Origin: Desulfuromonadales bacterium
GTDB taxonomy: Bacteria > Desulfobacterota > Desulfuromonadia > Desulfuromonadales > JAGXHI01
Direction: 5' to 3'
NCBI GenBank assembly: GCA_024636295.1
Contig: JAGXHI010000011.1
Span: forward strand, 1-35,709
DNA: 35,709 nt
In this document: positions 9,514 to 16,703 of the stretch, piece by piece
Layout of the letters: every line of letters starts with the position of its first letter
Position numbering within the stretch: the stretch's first letter is position 1
The notes under the pieces: model-generated
The model's database searches: none
The model's input: the letters and a program-made list of their open reading frames with translations, nothing else
What the model was told of the DNA's origin: nothing
Position numbers and translations under genes: made by a program

Positions 9514-9966
9514 TCATCCTCCGGAGAGCAGGCGGACGCCGTTGAGAAGGAGTCCGGCGGCGACGGCGATAATCACTCGGCCTAGAGTCAGCTTCCAGGC
9601 CGGAGCGCCGGTACTGCCCAGGACGCCGCCCTCGACCAGCAGGTTATGAGCGATTCCCATCATCAACCCGCACTGAGTGACCTGCCAGGGAGTGAGATCC
9701 AGGGGCGCCATAACGGCCAGGGCCGCATAAAGATTGAGCAGAAAGGCGGCCACAAATGCAAAGGCCGCCTCTCCGGGAAGTCCGAAAAGCTTCATCGCCG
9801 GAGCAAAAAGACGACCGAGAAGGTTCACCGCCTCGGTTCCTTTGAGCAGATCAACCGCGATGTAAAGGGGAAGTACGATCCGGATCATCCTGCCGGAAGT
9901 CTGAAGACCACTGATGATGCCCGTTTTCAGGCGCTCTGGAATGGAAGGAACGGTTTCGACAGACAT
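9514..9966 (-). CDS. Nucleoside-recognition (Gate) domain membrane protein, first of a pair
   Basis: 150 residues with several membrane segments. The Gate-domain features are FGLPGEAAFAFVAAFLLNLYAALA and MMGIAHNLLVEGGVL. It is homologous in layout to the next gene (GLxxEAAxP/AF ... CHxxxED versus AHNLLxE), suggesting an ancient duplication. It has its own promoter-like sequence upstream (10003-10031). Pairs of short Gate proteins are common; roles in nucleoside or metal transport and spore maturation are known for relatives, but none can be assigned here. Confidence 0.8.
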   Translation of the reverse strand: MSVETVPSIPERLKTGIISGLQTSGRMIRIVLPLYIAVDLLKGTEAVNLLGRLFAPAMKLFGLPGEAAFAFVAAFLLNLYAALAVMAPLDLTPWQVTQCGLMMGIAHNLLVEGGVLGSTGAPAWKLTLGRVIIAVAAGLLLNGVRLLSGG

Positions 9967-10002
9967 GAGCTCTTTCCTGAACGGGAGATTCGAGGCGGGA
10001 AG

Positions 10003-10031
10003 AGTATAGCGCCGGTCGGCTCAATTTTCGA
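10003..10031 (-). promoter_or_regulatory. Promoter of the Gate-domain pair
   Basis: On the minus strand TCGAAA (10026-10031) and TATACT (10003-10008) are 17 bases apart, four and five matches to consensus. It sits 36 bp before the ATG at 9966. Confidence 0.5.
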
Positions 10032-10086
10032 ATTTTTTTTTCTGCCGGGGCAGAATCACCCTTTTTTTACATCTCGCCCACCAGAA

Positions 10087-10119
10087 GTTTCAATCCACGC
10101 TCCCCGCACGGGGGGCGAC
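10087..10119 (-). CRISPR. Isolated single CRISPR repeat, type I-C-like
   Basis: This 33-base element ends (minus-strand reading) in GCGTGGATTGAAAC and begins GTCGCCCCCCGTGCGGGG. That is the well-known type I-C repeat pattern: a GC-rich hairpin followed by the ATTGAAAC handle. No second copy is present at repeat-spacer distance on either side (checked by eye from 10000 to 10240), and no cas gene is in the window. It is therefore a solo repeat or array remnant, not an array. The surrounding 10032-10243 contains no coding gene. Confidence 0.75.
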
Positions 10120-10167
10120 GAACCCCGTCTATACGCTAAATCCGTGGAATGCACATAATGGTACGAC

Positions 10168-10198
10168 GGCGATGATTTCTGGGTTGTACATCATCGCC
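10168..10198. repeat. Inverted repeat near the solo CRISPR repeat
   Basis: GGCGATGAT (10168-10176) and ATCATCGCC (10190-10198) are perfect 9-base arms around a 13-base loop. No T run follows on either strand, so it is not a classical terminator. Function unknown. Confidence 0.5.
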
Positions 10199-10243
10199 AT
10201 CTAAAGCGCCCTACAAGATTTTTCGTAAATTCATTAAAATAAT

Positions 10244-10275
10244 AAAAAAAGCCGTCATCCCGGAGGAACAACGGC
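10244..10275 (-). terminator. Intrinsic terminator of sodB
   Basis: On the minus strand GCCGTTGTTCC-TCC-GGGATGACGGC (10251-10275) forms an 11-bp stem including three G-U pairs, followed directly by seven T. It lies 26 bp past the sod stop codon. Confidence 0.85.
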
Positions 10276-10301
10276 CCTTATCTGTCGGCGAACCGGTTTG
10301 A

Positions 10302-10892
10302 TCAGCCCAGGTTCTTGCTCACGAAATCCCAGTTGATCAGATGATCCACGAAGGTGGTCAGGTAATCGGGTCGTCGGTTCTGGTAGTCGAGGTAATAGGC
10401 ATGCTCCCAGACGTCCACCGTGAGGAGCGGCTTCATTCCCTTTGTGAGGGGATTGTCGGCGTTGAGGGTCTTGACGATTTTCAGCTTGTCTCCCTCCAGG
10501 GCCAACCAGGCCCAGCCGCTTCCGAACTGTCCGGCTCCGGCCGCCTTGAATTCCTCGACGAATTTATCGTAGCCCCCCAGATCGGAATCGATCTTTTCGG
10601 CAATCCGGCCGGTGGGCTTTCCGCCGCCGACCTTCTTCATACAGTGCCAGTAAAAGGTGTGGTTCCAGACCTGGGCGACGTTGTTGAAAATCCCCGATTT
10701 GGAATCGTCGCCGGCTATTTTTTTGATGATGTCCTCGACATCCTCGTTCTCCATGCCGGTGCCTTTGAGCAGGTCATTGCCTTTGGTCACGTAGGCGTTG
10801 TGATGTTTGTCATGATGGAATTCCAAAGTCTTAGCACTGATGTGAGGCTCCAGGGCATCCTTGGGATAAGGCAGATCGGGCAGTGTCAGCAT
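10302..10892 (-). CDS. sodB: Superoxide dismutase, iron type
   Basis: A 196-residue Fe/Mn-superfamily superoxide dismutase, a cytoplasmic enzyme converting superoxide to oxygen and peroxide. The metal ligands are H26 (LEFHHDKHH), H78 (VWNHTFYW), D160 and H164 (DVWEHAYY). The NVAQVWNHTFYW segment, with Gln before the ligand His, is the iron-SOD arrangement rather than the manganese one. The start at 10892 (MLTLPDLPYPKD) is preceded by AAGGAGG; an in-frame ATG 13 codons upstream is not favoured because the Shine-Dalgarno lies between them. It would complement the rubrerythrin-like gene in oxygen protection of an anaerobe or microaerophile. A strong terminator follows. Confidence 0.95.
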   Translation of the reverse strand: MLTLPDLPYPKDALEPHISAKTLEFHHDKHHNAYVTKGNDLLKGTGMENEDVEDIIKKIAGDDSKSGIFNNVAQVWNHTFYWHCMKKVGGGKPTGRIAEKIDSDLGGYDKFVEEFKAAGAGQFGSGWAWLALEGDKLKIVKTLNADNPLTKGMKPLLTVDVWEHAYYLDYQNRRPDYLTTFVDHLINWDFVSKNLG

Positions 10893-10967
10893 GATCAGAT
10901 TTCCTCCTTTGTCTGTTTTTTTTAATGTCATGGACGGAAAATGCCGTCCGTTCGTGATTTTTACGGG

Positions 10968-11438
10968 TCAGGACCGGTTTTCCGGCGCCATCCCCTTTTC
11001 CTTCAATTCATCGAGAGCCTCGGCGGATTTGGTCAGATTTTCAAGTCCCATCCCCTTCAGGACCTCCCGGGTTTTGCAGAACTGGATACTTCCGTATTCC
11101 ACCACCTGAACATGGTTTCCCCAGGGATCAAGAAAATCCAGCCCGCCGGGGCCGGGGCTGGAGATAATTTCGGCTCCCGTGGATTTCACCGCTTCTCGCA
11201 TCACCTCACGATCATCCACCACCAGTCCGAAGTGACGAGCGGTATCGGGGCCCTGGGTCCGCCCCTCCGACAGATTAATGAACTGATCCCCCAGATCGAG
11301 GAAGGCCATCCGGTCGTTACGGCCTCGAAGCTTGAATTCGAGTATCCTTCCGTAGAACTCCAGAGCGGCATCGAGATCGCCGACCTCCAGGGCCACATGA
11401 TTGATCCCCACCATTCTGGCCTTTTTCGTTTCCGCCAT
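10968..11438 (-). CDS. Glyoxalase/VOC-fold protein
   Basis: 156 residues of the vicinal-oxygen-chelate superfamily. It starts with the typical GINHVALEVGDLDAALEFYG strand-helix. It continues to FLDPWGNHVQVVEY, the conserved DPxGNxxEL-like end strand. Metal-ligand candidates are H14 near the start and E/H residues in the second module. Relatives include glyoxalase I, dioxygenases and antibiotic-resistance proteins, and the substrate cannot be told. An unusual C-terminal helical tail of about 35 residues (KTREVLKGMGLENLTKSAEA...) follows the fold. ATG 11438 is preceded by GGAG. It lies 43 bp after the CoA-binding gene, probably in one transcript. Confidence 0.8.
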   Translation of the reverse strand: MAETKKARMVGINHVALEVGDLDAALEFYGRILEFKLRGRNDRMAFLDLGDQFINLSEGRTQGPDTARHFGLVVDDREVMREAVKSTGAEIISSPGPGGLDFLDPWGNHVQVVEYGSIQFCKTREVLKGMGLENLTKSAEALDELKEKGMAPENRS

Positions 11439-11481
11439 TAGAAACACTCCAAGATTACGGATTTCTTCCTGAATCCGCCAT

Positions 11482-11886
11482 TCAATGGCCGCTGAAACCG
11501 ATCCGCACCAGAATACAGCTGCCATCGGCGATCACATTGATGCCGTTCTCCTGGGCCCGTTCCACGGCGGCCGGGCTCTCCGCACCCGGCTGCATCCATA
11601 TATTGGCGATGCCGTGTTCGATCGCCTCCTCCACTATTTTTTCGGTGACGGCGGGCGGCGTGATGACCGAAATGCTGGAAACTTCCGGCGGCAACCGGGA
11701 AACACCTGAAACACAGGGGATTCCCTCCACTTCCTTTTCCCTTGGGTTCACCGGTATTGCACGGTAGCCATTTTCCAGATAGCACCGCAGAACTTTATTG
11801 CCGTATTTGCCCCGATCAGAAGATGCGCCGACCACTCCGAAAGCTTCGGCCTGAAGAAATTTATCGATCCGTTCCCCGGTTTTCAT
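11482..11886 (-). CDS. CoA-binding domain protein (YccU-like)
   Basis: 134 residues forming one CoA-binding Rossmann domain, as in the N-terminus of succinyl-CoA synthetase alpha. The GVVGASSDRGKYGNKVLR loop binds the nucleotide. PPAVTEKIVEEAIEHGIANIWMQPGAES is the conserved strand-helix with the QPGA(E) motif. Stand-alone members are widespread and of unknown function. ATG 11886 is preferred; a GTG eight codons upstream (11910) is an alternative. It runs leftwards and is divergent from the lpxH-like gene. Confidence 0.85.
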   Translation of the reverse strand: MKTGERIDKFLQAEAFGVVGASSDRGKYGNKVLRCYLENGYRAIPVNPREKEVEGIPCVSGVSRLPPEVSSISVITPPAVTEKIVEEAIEHGIANIWMQPGAESPAAVERAQENGINVIADGSCILVRIGFSGH

Positions 11887-12023
11887 AGCGTCATTCTTTC
11901 CTTCTTTCACGTTTTTCGATCTCCGGCTTCATGGCCTGCCGGATGAAAATGAATCCGTAAAAGGATACCCGATCTCAACACATTCGCAACGAGACTTCGG
12001 CTTTTCACGTCGCCCCGAACCGC

Positions 12024-12052
12024 TTGACTTGCCCCGGAGGCCTCTCTATAGT
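12024..12052 (+). promoter_or_regulatory. Promoter of the lpxH-like gene, abutting the start codon
   Basis: TTGACT (12024-12029) and TATAGT (12047-12052) are separated by 17 bases. The expected transcription start, 6-8 bases after the -10, falls at 12059-12061, that is at the ATG itself (12061). Confidence 0.65.
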
Positions 12053-12060
12053 GAATTCCC

Positions 12061-12780
12061 ATGAAAGACGTATTCGTGGCGGACGCCCACCTTGAAAAAC
12101 CCGAGGACCTCAATTACCGGTTGTTCCTCCGCTTCCTGGAAGATCTACGGGGAGACGCCCGTACCCTTTTTCTGCTGGGAGACATCTTTGAGTTCTGGGT
12201 GGGATATCAGCATGTGGCCTTTTCCTCCTACGTACCGGTTCTGGAGGCTTTGCGCGCACTCCGTGAATCGGGCACGGAAATCGTCTATGTGGAGGGGAAT
12301 CATGATTTTCACATGGGGCCATGGTTCGTAGAGACTCTCGGCTGCCGGGTTCTCCCCGACGGCGGGGTGATCCATTTCGATAATCGAAAAATTTTCATCG
12401 CCCATGGCGATCTTGCCAATCCCCGGGACACCGGATACCGGTTTCTCCGCAGCCTTTTGCGAAGCGTTCCGCTCCGGCTCCTGTTCAAGATTTTTCCTCC
12501 TGACTGGACCTGGGCCATAGCCCATTGGAGCAGCGACCGAAGCCGCAATTTCCATTCAGCAAAGCAAAAGCGCTGGGATACACATTCAGTTGTCCGCGAA
12601 TACGCGGAACAATTCTTTGCCGAAGGCTGCGATACGGTGATTATGGGGCATTTTCACGATCCCTGGGTCAGGGAGAAGGATGGCAGGACGATCATCGCCC
12701 TGGGAGACTGGATCAAGCAGTTTTCCTACGCCGTGTATGAAGATGATATCTTTTCACTTCGGTCCTATGAAAGTCGTTAG
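12061..12780 (+). CDS. lpxH: UDP-2,3-diacylglucosamine diphosphatase-like metallophosphoesterase
   Basis: A 239-residue calcineurin-like phosphoesterase of LpxH length (about 240). The dimetal motifs are all present: D8-x-H10 (VADAHL), G40-D41 (LLGDIFEFW), G-N80-H81-D82, H115-G-D and G-H197-F-H199. LpxH cleaves UDP-2,3-diacylglucosamine to lipid X and UMP in lipid A synthesis at the cytoplasmic face of the inner membrane. The family also contains related enzymes, so the LpxH call is likely but not certain. An in-frame TGA three codons before the ATG (12052-12054) fixes the start. There is no Shine-Dalgarno and the promoter abuts the ATG, so the mRNA may be leaderless. The stop overlaps that of the converging yihY-like gene. 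Confidence 0.85.
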   Translation: MKDVFVADAHLEKPEDLNYRLFLRFLEDLRGDARTLFLLGDIFEFWVGYQHVAFSSYVPVLEALRALRESGTEIVYVEGNHDFHMGPWFVETLGCRVLPDGGVIHFDNRKIFIAHGDLANPRDTGYRFLRSLLRSVPLRLLFKIFPPDWTWAIAHWSSDRSRNFHSAKQKRWDTHSVVREYAEQFFAEGCDTVIMGHFHDPWVREKDGRTIIALGDWIKQFSYAVYEDDIFSLRSYESR

Positions 12781-14168
12781 GTTTTCGAGGCCTCGGCTCC
12801 CAACTCTTTTCCTTCTCCGTTCTGCATTTCACCCAGAAGGTCCGTCAATGTGGCGCCGGAAAGGGCGTCAGAATTCGCATCTATAATCCTGCTCTCCAAG
12901 GCCTGGACTCGCTCCCACTCCGGAATCCCCTCATGCCGCTCCAGAGTCACGCCGTGGCCGCGCAGCGCCTGAATGATTTCGAAAACCTCAACTTTTTCCG
13001 GCGGTCGCGCCGGCTGATAGACGTATCCCTCTTCCTCCTCCCCACGGACTTCCGACAGAAAACCGAGTTGGACGAGTTCACCCAGGATTTCCCTGCAAAG
13101 CCGCGGAGGCAGCTTGAGATGCTCGGCGATACGATCCATGCCGAGCGCCCTATCCCCCCGGTAGAACCCTTCGACGACCATCAGCATGATGGTGAGAGCC
13201 ACCATTTCCTGGCTGAAGATATTTACTTTCTCTTCCCGGATCTCCCGACGGATGATGTGCAGGTTCTGCCAGACATAGGCGACCTCCCCCCCCAACAGCA
13301 CGATGATCCATGAAATATAGATCCAGATCATGAGGATCGGCAGAGCCGCCAGAGTACCGTAGATGGCGTTGTAGCGCGAAACTCCGATCTGAGAAGCGAC
13401 ATAGACCCATTGAGCCAGTTGCCAGAGCGTTCCGGCAAGGACACCTCCAATGATAGCCGAGGTGAATCGCACGGTCGTGTTGGGCATGAAAATGTACAGG
13501 AAGATCAGGGCCGACCAGATGGCCACATACGGCAAAACCTTAAAGAGAAAATAAATCACCTGTCCGACATAGGCCAATTCGATAAGCTTCTGCACGAAAG
13601 CCTGACTCTGGAGTGTTGTGGTCATGGAGATGGCCACAAAGAGCAGGATGGGGGCGATCACCAGAACGGCGATGTAGTCGGAGAACCGTCTCCAGCGGGA
13701 GCGGGTCTCCGGCACGCCCCAGATCATGTTGAAGCTCGTCTCGATATTGGACAGGAGGGCCACTACGGTGAAGATCAGGGCGACCAGACCGATCGTCCCC
13801 AGACTGCCGACATTGGTATTGTTGATGTATGCTACGATCTGATTGACGATCTCCTCGGAGCCGACCGTGATCCTCTCCAGGATGAGAGGCTGAAGGGTGT
13901 TCTGCACCCCAAGTCCCTTGAGCACCGCAAAGGTCAGTGCAAAAACGGGAACAATGGACAGGAGTGTGGCGTAGGTCAGGGCCGAAGCCCTCATCAGGCA
14001 GCCATCCGCGAAAAACTCCCGTCCCACCAGGAGAACCAGCCTCCCATGGCGAAGCAGAACACGGCGTCCGCGAGACAGATGCTCTCCTTCCATCTCCCAG
14101 ATTCCCTTGCGGAGGAAAGCCTTTATCTCCTTAATCCGCTCGGTGATTGGTGTCATTTTCCCTGTCAT
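12777..14168 (-). CDS. YihY/BrkB-family inner-membrane protein with C-terminal winged-helix extension
   Basis: 463 residues. The first about 310 are the YihY/virulence factor BrkB (UPF0761) domain with six hydrophobic segments. Family motifs include the early DGCLMRASALTYATLLSIVPVFA, then NMIWGVPETRSRWRRFSDY and the late segment GTLAALPILMIWIYISWIIVLLGGE. The annotated 'RNase BN' activity of this family is historical and was not confirmed. The remaining about 150 residues (MDRIAEHLKLPPRLCREILGELVQLGFLSEV) look like a winged-helix module plus a disordered tail, which is longer than E. coli YihY. Start is uncertain: ATG 14168 or ATG 14156, the latter preceded by AGGG. Its TAA overlaps the TAG of lpxH by two bases on opposite strands. 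Confidence 0.85.
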   Translation of the reverse strand: MTGKMTPITERIKEIKAFLRKGIWEMEGEHLSRGRRVLLRHGRLVLLVGREFFADGCLMRASALTYATLLSIVPVFALTFAVLKGLGVQNTLQPLILERITVGSEEIVNQIVAYINNTNVGSLGTIGLVALIFTVVALLSNIETSFNMIWGVPETRSRWRRFSDYIAVLVIAPILLFVAISMTTTLQSQAFVQKLIELAYVGQVIYFLFKVLPYVAIWSALIFLYIFMPNTTVRFTSAIIGGVLAGTLWQLAQWVYVASQIGVSRYNAIYGTLAALPILMIWIYISWIIVLLGGEVAYVWQNLHIIRREIREEKVNIFSQEMVALTIMLMVVEGFYRGDRALGMDRIAEHLKLPPRLCREILGELVQLGFLSEVRGEEEEGYVYQPARPPEKVEVFEIIQALRGHGVTLERHEGIPEWERVQALESRIIDANSDALSGATLTDLLGEMQNGEGKELGAEASKT

Positions 14169-14201
14169 CCATGGGAATTAAATTAAGAGGAGATGTGAAA
14201 G

Positions 14202-14231
14202 AAAAAGCCCACCTGGACAAGTGGGCCTTTT
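14202..14231 (-). terminator. Terminator of the ytxH/DUF948 pair
   Basis: On the minus strand GGCCCAC-TTGTCCAG-GTGGGCT (14207-14227) is followed by TTTTTC. A T run also exists on the plus strand. It separates the YtxH-like gene from the downstream yihY-like gene, which must therefore have another promoter or rely on readthrough. Confidence 0.8.
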
Positions 14232-14249
14232 CGAAGGTCGGAGTTACCG

Positions 14250-14615
14250 TCAGGAGTGCGTCTGCTCTTCCATTTCTGCTTCAAAGGCCGATTTGCCTTC
14301 GCGTGCGGCCGATTCCACAGCCTCCTTCCTCTCCCTGTAAGCCTCTCTTCCCGCCTCGGCGGCAGAGGAAATCGCATTTCTTTTCTCCTGATAGACCGAT
14401 TTGCTCTCCTCAACCGCGTCCCTGATGCGCTTTTCGGCTTCATCAGACATTTCCTTGATCCTGTCGCGGGCCTCTTCGGTCATCTGACGGATTCTGTCCC
14501 GGGTTTCCTCGCCCGAGCGCGGCGCATAAAGAAAGGCGAGACCTCCACCGATCGCCGCTCCCATCATAAAGGAAAAAAATCTCGAACCGCCCGATCTGCC
14601 ATTTTCTTCTACCAT
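14250..14615 (-). CDS. YtxH-domain protein
   Basis: 121 residues. A single glycine-rich membrane segment (FFSFMMGAAIGGGLAFLYAP, about 13-32) is followed by APRSGEETRDRIRQ, the hallmark of YtxH/GvpP-like stress proteins. A long charged amphipathic helix with many E-A-R repeats fills the rest. Function is unknown; relatives are envelope-associated general stress proteins. It starts 3 bp after the DUF948 gene and is clearly in the same transcript. Confidence 0.85.
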   Translation of the reverse strand: MVEENGRSGGSRFFSFMMGAAIGGGLAFLYAPRSGEETRDRIRQMTEEARDRIKEMSDEAEKRIRDAVEESKSVYQEKRNAISSAAEAGREAYRERKEAVESAAREGKSAFEAEMEEQTHS

Positions 14616-14618
14616 GGA

Positions 14619-15011
14619 TTACCTCCCCTTGGAAAGTTTCAACTGTTTGCCGAAAGCTTTTCTGGCCGCCCGCAGACCCATCCACGTGCCCACCGATTTG
14701 CCGACGGTGCGGGTAACGCCCGAATTCAGAAAACCCGCTATATTGTTAACCATAGTACCCGCTTCCTCGAGGGAATCAAACACCGGCCCCACTTTTTCCA
14801 TATCCCTCTGGGCTTCCATGGTTATATTCCTGACGTATTTCGTGGTCTCCCGCAGGTCCTCCAGCAGGGGGGTCAGGTCCCGCTGGATGTCTGCCATGAA
14901 AAGCTCCATCCGGTGCACGGTGTTCTTGATCTGGAGAAGCACCGGAATCAGAAAAAGAGCAATCAGAATAAAAACGATGGTGGCAATGAGCGCAAGGACG
15001 TTAAGGTCCAT
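14619..15011 (-). CDS. DUF948-family membrane-anchored protein
   Basis: 130 residues with one N-terminal membrane segment (about 5-27, LALIATIVFILIALFLIPVLL). A helical region follows (IKNTVHRMELFMADIQRDLTPLLEDLRETT) typical of DUF948 proteins, which resemble methyl-accepting-type helical bundles. The C-terminus is a small Gly/Arg-rich segment. ATG 15011 follows AGGAGG at ideal spacing. It pairs with the YtxH gene, a frequent association in Gram-negative and Gram-positive genomes. Function unknown. Confidence 0.85.
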   Translation of the reverse strand: MDLNVLALIATIVFILIALFLIPVLLQIKNTVHRMELFMADIQRDLTPLLEDLRETTKYVRNITMEAQRDMEKVGPVFDSLEEAGTMVNNIAGFLNSGVTRTVGKSVGTWMGLRAARKAFGKQLKLSKGR

Positions 15012-15029
15012 ATTTCCTCCTGATCAGAG

Positions 15030-15035
15030 ATTATA
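15030..15035 (-). promoter_or_regulatory. Perfect -10 hexamer before the DUF948/ytxH pair
   Basis: TATAAT on the minus strand lies 19 bases before the ATG, in a very AT-rich stretch (15020-15075). No convincing -35 at 16-18 bases was found, so this is only half of a promoter. Confidence 0.4.
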
Positions 15036-15103
15036 TTTAATTAGAACATATTTTATTGTCTTTTCAATATCTCATGGAAATGACTGGGAGTTTTTCGCTT
15101 CGG

Positions 15104-15276
15104 CTATCTGAAAACATTTCCAAGACCGTCGATGACGTACTGAACGGCCAGAAACGCCAGCACCAGCCCCATGATGCGGGTCAGAATGGTACTCTCAGTT
15201 TGCCCATAAGTCCCACCAGCCGATCGGCATTCTGAAGAAGAATTTTCGTGAGAAAAAAACCCACGGCGTTCTGCAT
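15104..15276 (-). pseudogene. C-terminal relic of a MarC-family gene, frameshifted
   Basis: In one frame the minus strand reads FFLTKILLQNADRLVGLMG, and in the next QTESTILTRIMGL plus VLAFLAVQYVIDGLGNVF and a TAG stop at 15104-15106. Joined, they match the conserved end of MarC-family integral membrane proteins (TGxNVLTRIMGLLLAAxAVQFxxxG). The frame changes near 15202, consistent with loss of one base. All of the N-terminal three quarters is missing, because the upstream sequence is the M16 gene, whose stop codon abuts the relic. It is a decayed remnant, not an expressed gene. Confidence 0.7.
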
Positions 15277-15277
15277 T

Positions 15278-16699
15278 CTACTCGGCGTCGGGAATCGTCT
15301 CGACCGGAAGGCCGAGTGATTCCGGAGGTTGGCCGAGAGATTTCAGATCCCCCACCAGCACGACTTTCTGGTTTTCCGGTTGAAGAAAGCGCCTGGCGGC
15401 GGAAAGGACGTCCTCCTTGGTCACTCCGGCGATTCGATCCCGGTATTTCTCCAGGTAATCCTCCGGATAATCGTAGTAATCCAGGCGCATGGTCTGGGTC
15501 ACCACATCGTGCGTGTCCGTGAAGGCAAAGACGAAGGAATGGATCATGCTCTCCCGGGCAAGTGACAGTTCTTGTTCCGAAACAGGGGCTGCTCTCAACT
15601 GCTCCATGGCATCCTGCATCAGCCGGACCACTTCGAGGGTGGAGGCGGTTTTGGTCTCGCTGCCGGCGATGAAAGGCCCCGGGAGACGGCGGCCGATCTG
15701 GAAATAGGAATAGACCGAATAGGCCAAGCCCCGGTTGGAGCGGATTTCCCGCATGAGCCGGGAATTGAATCCGCCTCCGCCAAGGATGTAGTTCATCACG
15801 CGCACAGCATAGACCCCCGGGTCGGATTTATCGAGTCCAAGATCTCCGATGAGAATGGTCGTCTGCGGCACATCCTTCTGGGCGGTCAGCACAATTCCGC
15901 CGGGAGAAGGATTTACGGGGGGGATCTTCTGCTTCACGAGAGGTCCCGCGGACCAGTCGCCGAGAAGATCTTCGAGAATGCCCCGGAGCTCCTTCCGATC
16001 GAAATCACCGGATACGGCCAGCCAGAGGTTATTGGGATGAAAATAGCTCTTGTGGAAAGCGAGCAGGTCCTCCCGTACGATATTGTTTAAAGTATCCACG
16101 GACGGCGTGCGCCCAAGCGGATGGTTGCCATAAATCGCCTTGATGAGCGCCCTGGAGGCGATGCTGTCGGGATTGTCATTCTGACGGCGCACCCCTTCAA
16201 TCGCCTGGTTTCGGGCGATTTCCAGCCGATCAGGATCGAATCCCGGCCTCCGGATCAGGTCCGCCAGGACTGCCATGCCCTTCTCCAGATCACGGGCATG
16301 GGTGGACAGGTTGAATGTGGTCACATAGGTGTCGGTGCCGACGGAAAGATCCGCGGCCAGAAGTTCGAGGACCTCGTCCACCTCCGACGGGGTGCGACCG
16401 GCGGCGCCACCCGTGCGCAGCAGCGCTCCGAACAATCCGCCCAGGCCGGTTTTTTCCACCGGCACGCTGATAGAGCCGGCGCCCATCATGGCGGTCACCT
16501 GGACGAGGGGCAGTTCATGATCTTCCATGAGGTAAAGCCGAATGCCGTTTTGCAGTTCCATCCGGTCCACGTCCGGAACCTGGAATTTCAGAGGCTCGAA
16601 GGTAAGTTCGTTCGGATGCGCAACTCTCTGTGGAGTCGCGCAGGCGGACAGCAGAAAAACGGAGATCAACGACAGGAAAAATAGAATTCGGTGGATCAC
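15278..16699 (-). CDS. M16-family peptidase homologue, non-catalytic partner (lipoprotein)
   Basis: 473 residues. It begins with a lipoprotein signal (FLLSAC; lipid-bearing Cys at 20), so the product is probably anchored in the outer membrane facing the periplasm. Two M16 domains follow. Where active M16 proteins carry HxxEH, this one has GLGGLF (about 85-90), so it lacks the zinc site. It retains the conserved second-domain region GGGFNSRLMREIRSNRGLAYSVYS, used for substrate binding. Such inactive subunits pair with an active M16 subunit, here the gene 4 bp upstream. The substrate is probably peptides in the periplasm, by inference from the family. Confidence 0.9.
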   Translation of the reverse strand: MIHRILFFLSLISVFLLSACATPQRVAHPNELTFEPLKFQVPDVDRMELQNGIRLYLMEDHELPLVQVTAMMGAGSISVPVEKTGLGGLFGALLRTGGAAGRTPSEVDEVLELLAADLSVGTDTYVTTFNLSTHARDLEKGMAVLADLIRRPGFDPDRLEIARNQAIEGVRRQNDNPDSIASRALIKAIYGNHPLGRTPSVDTLNNIVREDLLAFHKSYFHPNNLWLAVSGDFDRKELRGILEDLLGDWSAGPLVKQKIPPVNPSPGGIVLTAQKDVPQTTILIGDLGLDKSDPGVYAVRVMNYILGGGGFNSRLMREIRSNRGLAYSVYSYFQIGRRLPGPFIAGSETKTASTLEVVRLMQDAMEQLRAAPVSEQELSLARESMIHSFVFAFTDTHDVVTQTMRLDYYDYPEDYLEKYRDRIAGVTKEDVLSAARRFLQPENQKVVLVGDLKSLGQPPESLGLPVETIPDAE

Positions 16700-16703
16700 T
16701 TTT

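Noticed and set aside
10020..10240. A CRISPR array
   Set aside because: Only one repeat is present; no second copy or regular spacers within 60-80 bases on either side, so it is reported as a solo repeat.
10932..10949. GGACGG...CCGTCC hairpin between the VOC gene and sodB as a terminator
   Set aside because: Six pairs but no T run on the transcribed strand (AT-rich A run follows on the minus strand), so it is not called a terminator.
12786..12795. CGAGGCCTCG, the same 10-base core as in the mreB/ppiD palindrome
   Set aside because: It lies at the 3' end of the yihY-like coding region, the outer arms do not match, and the match is short enough to be chance.
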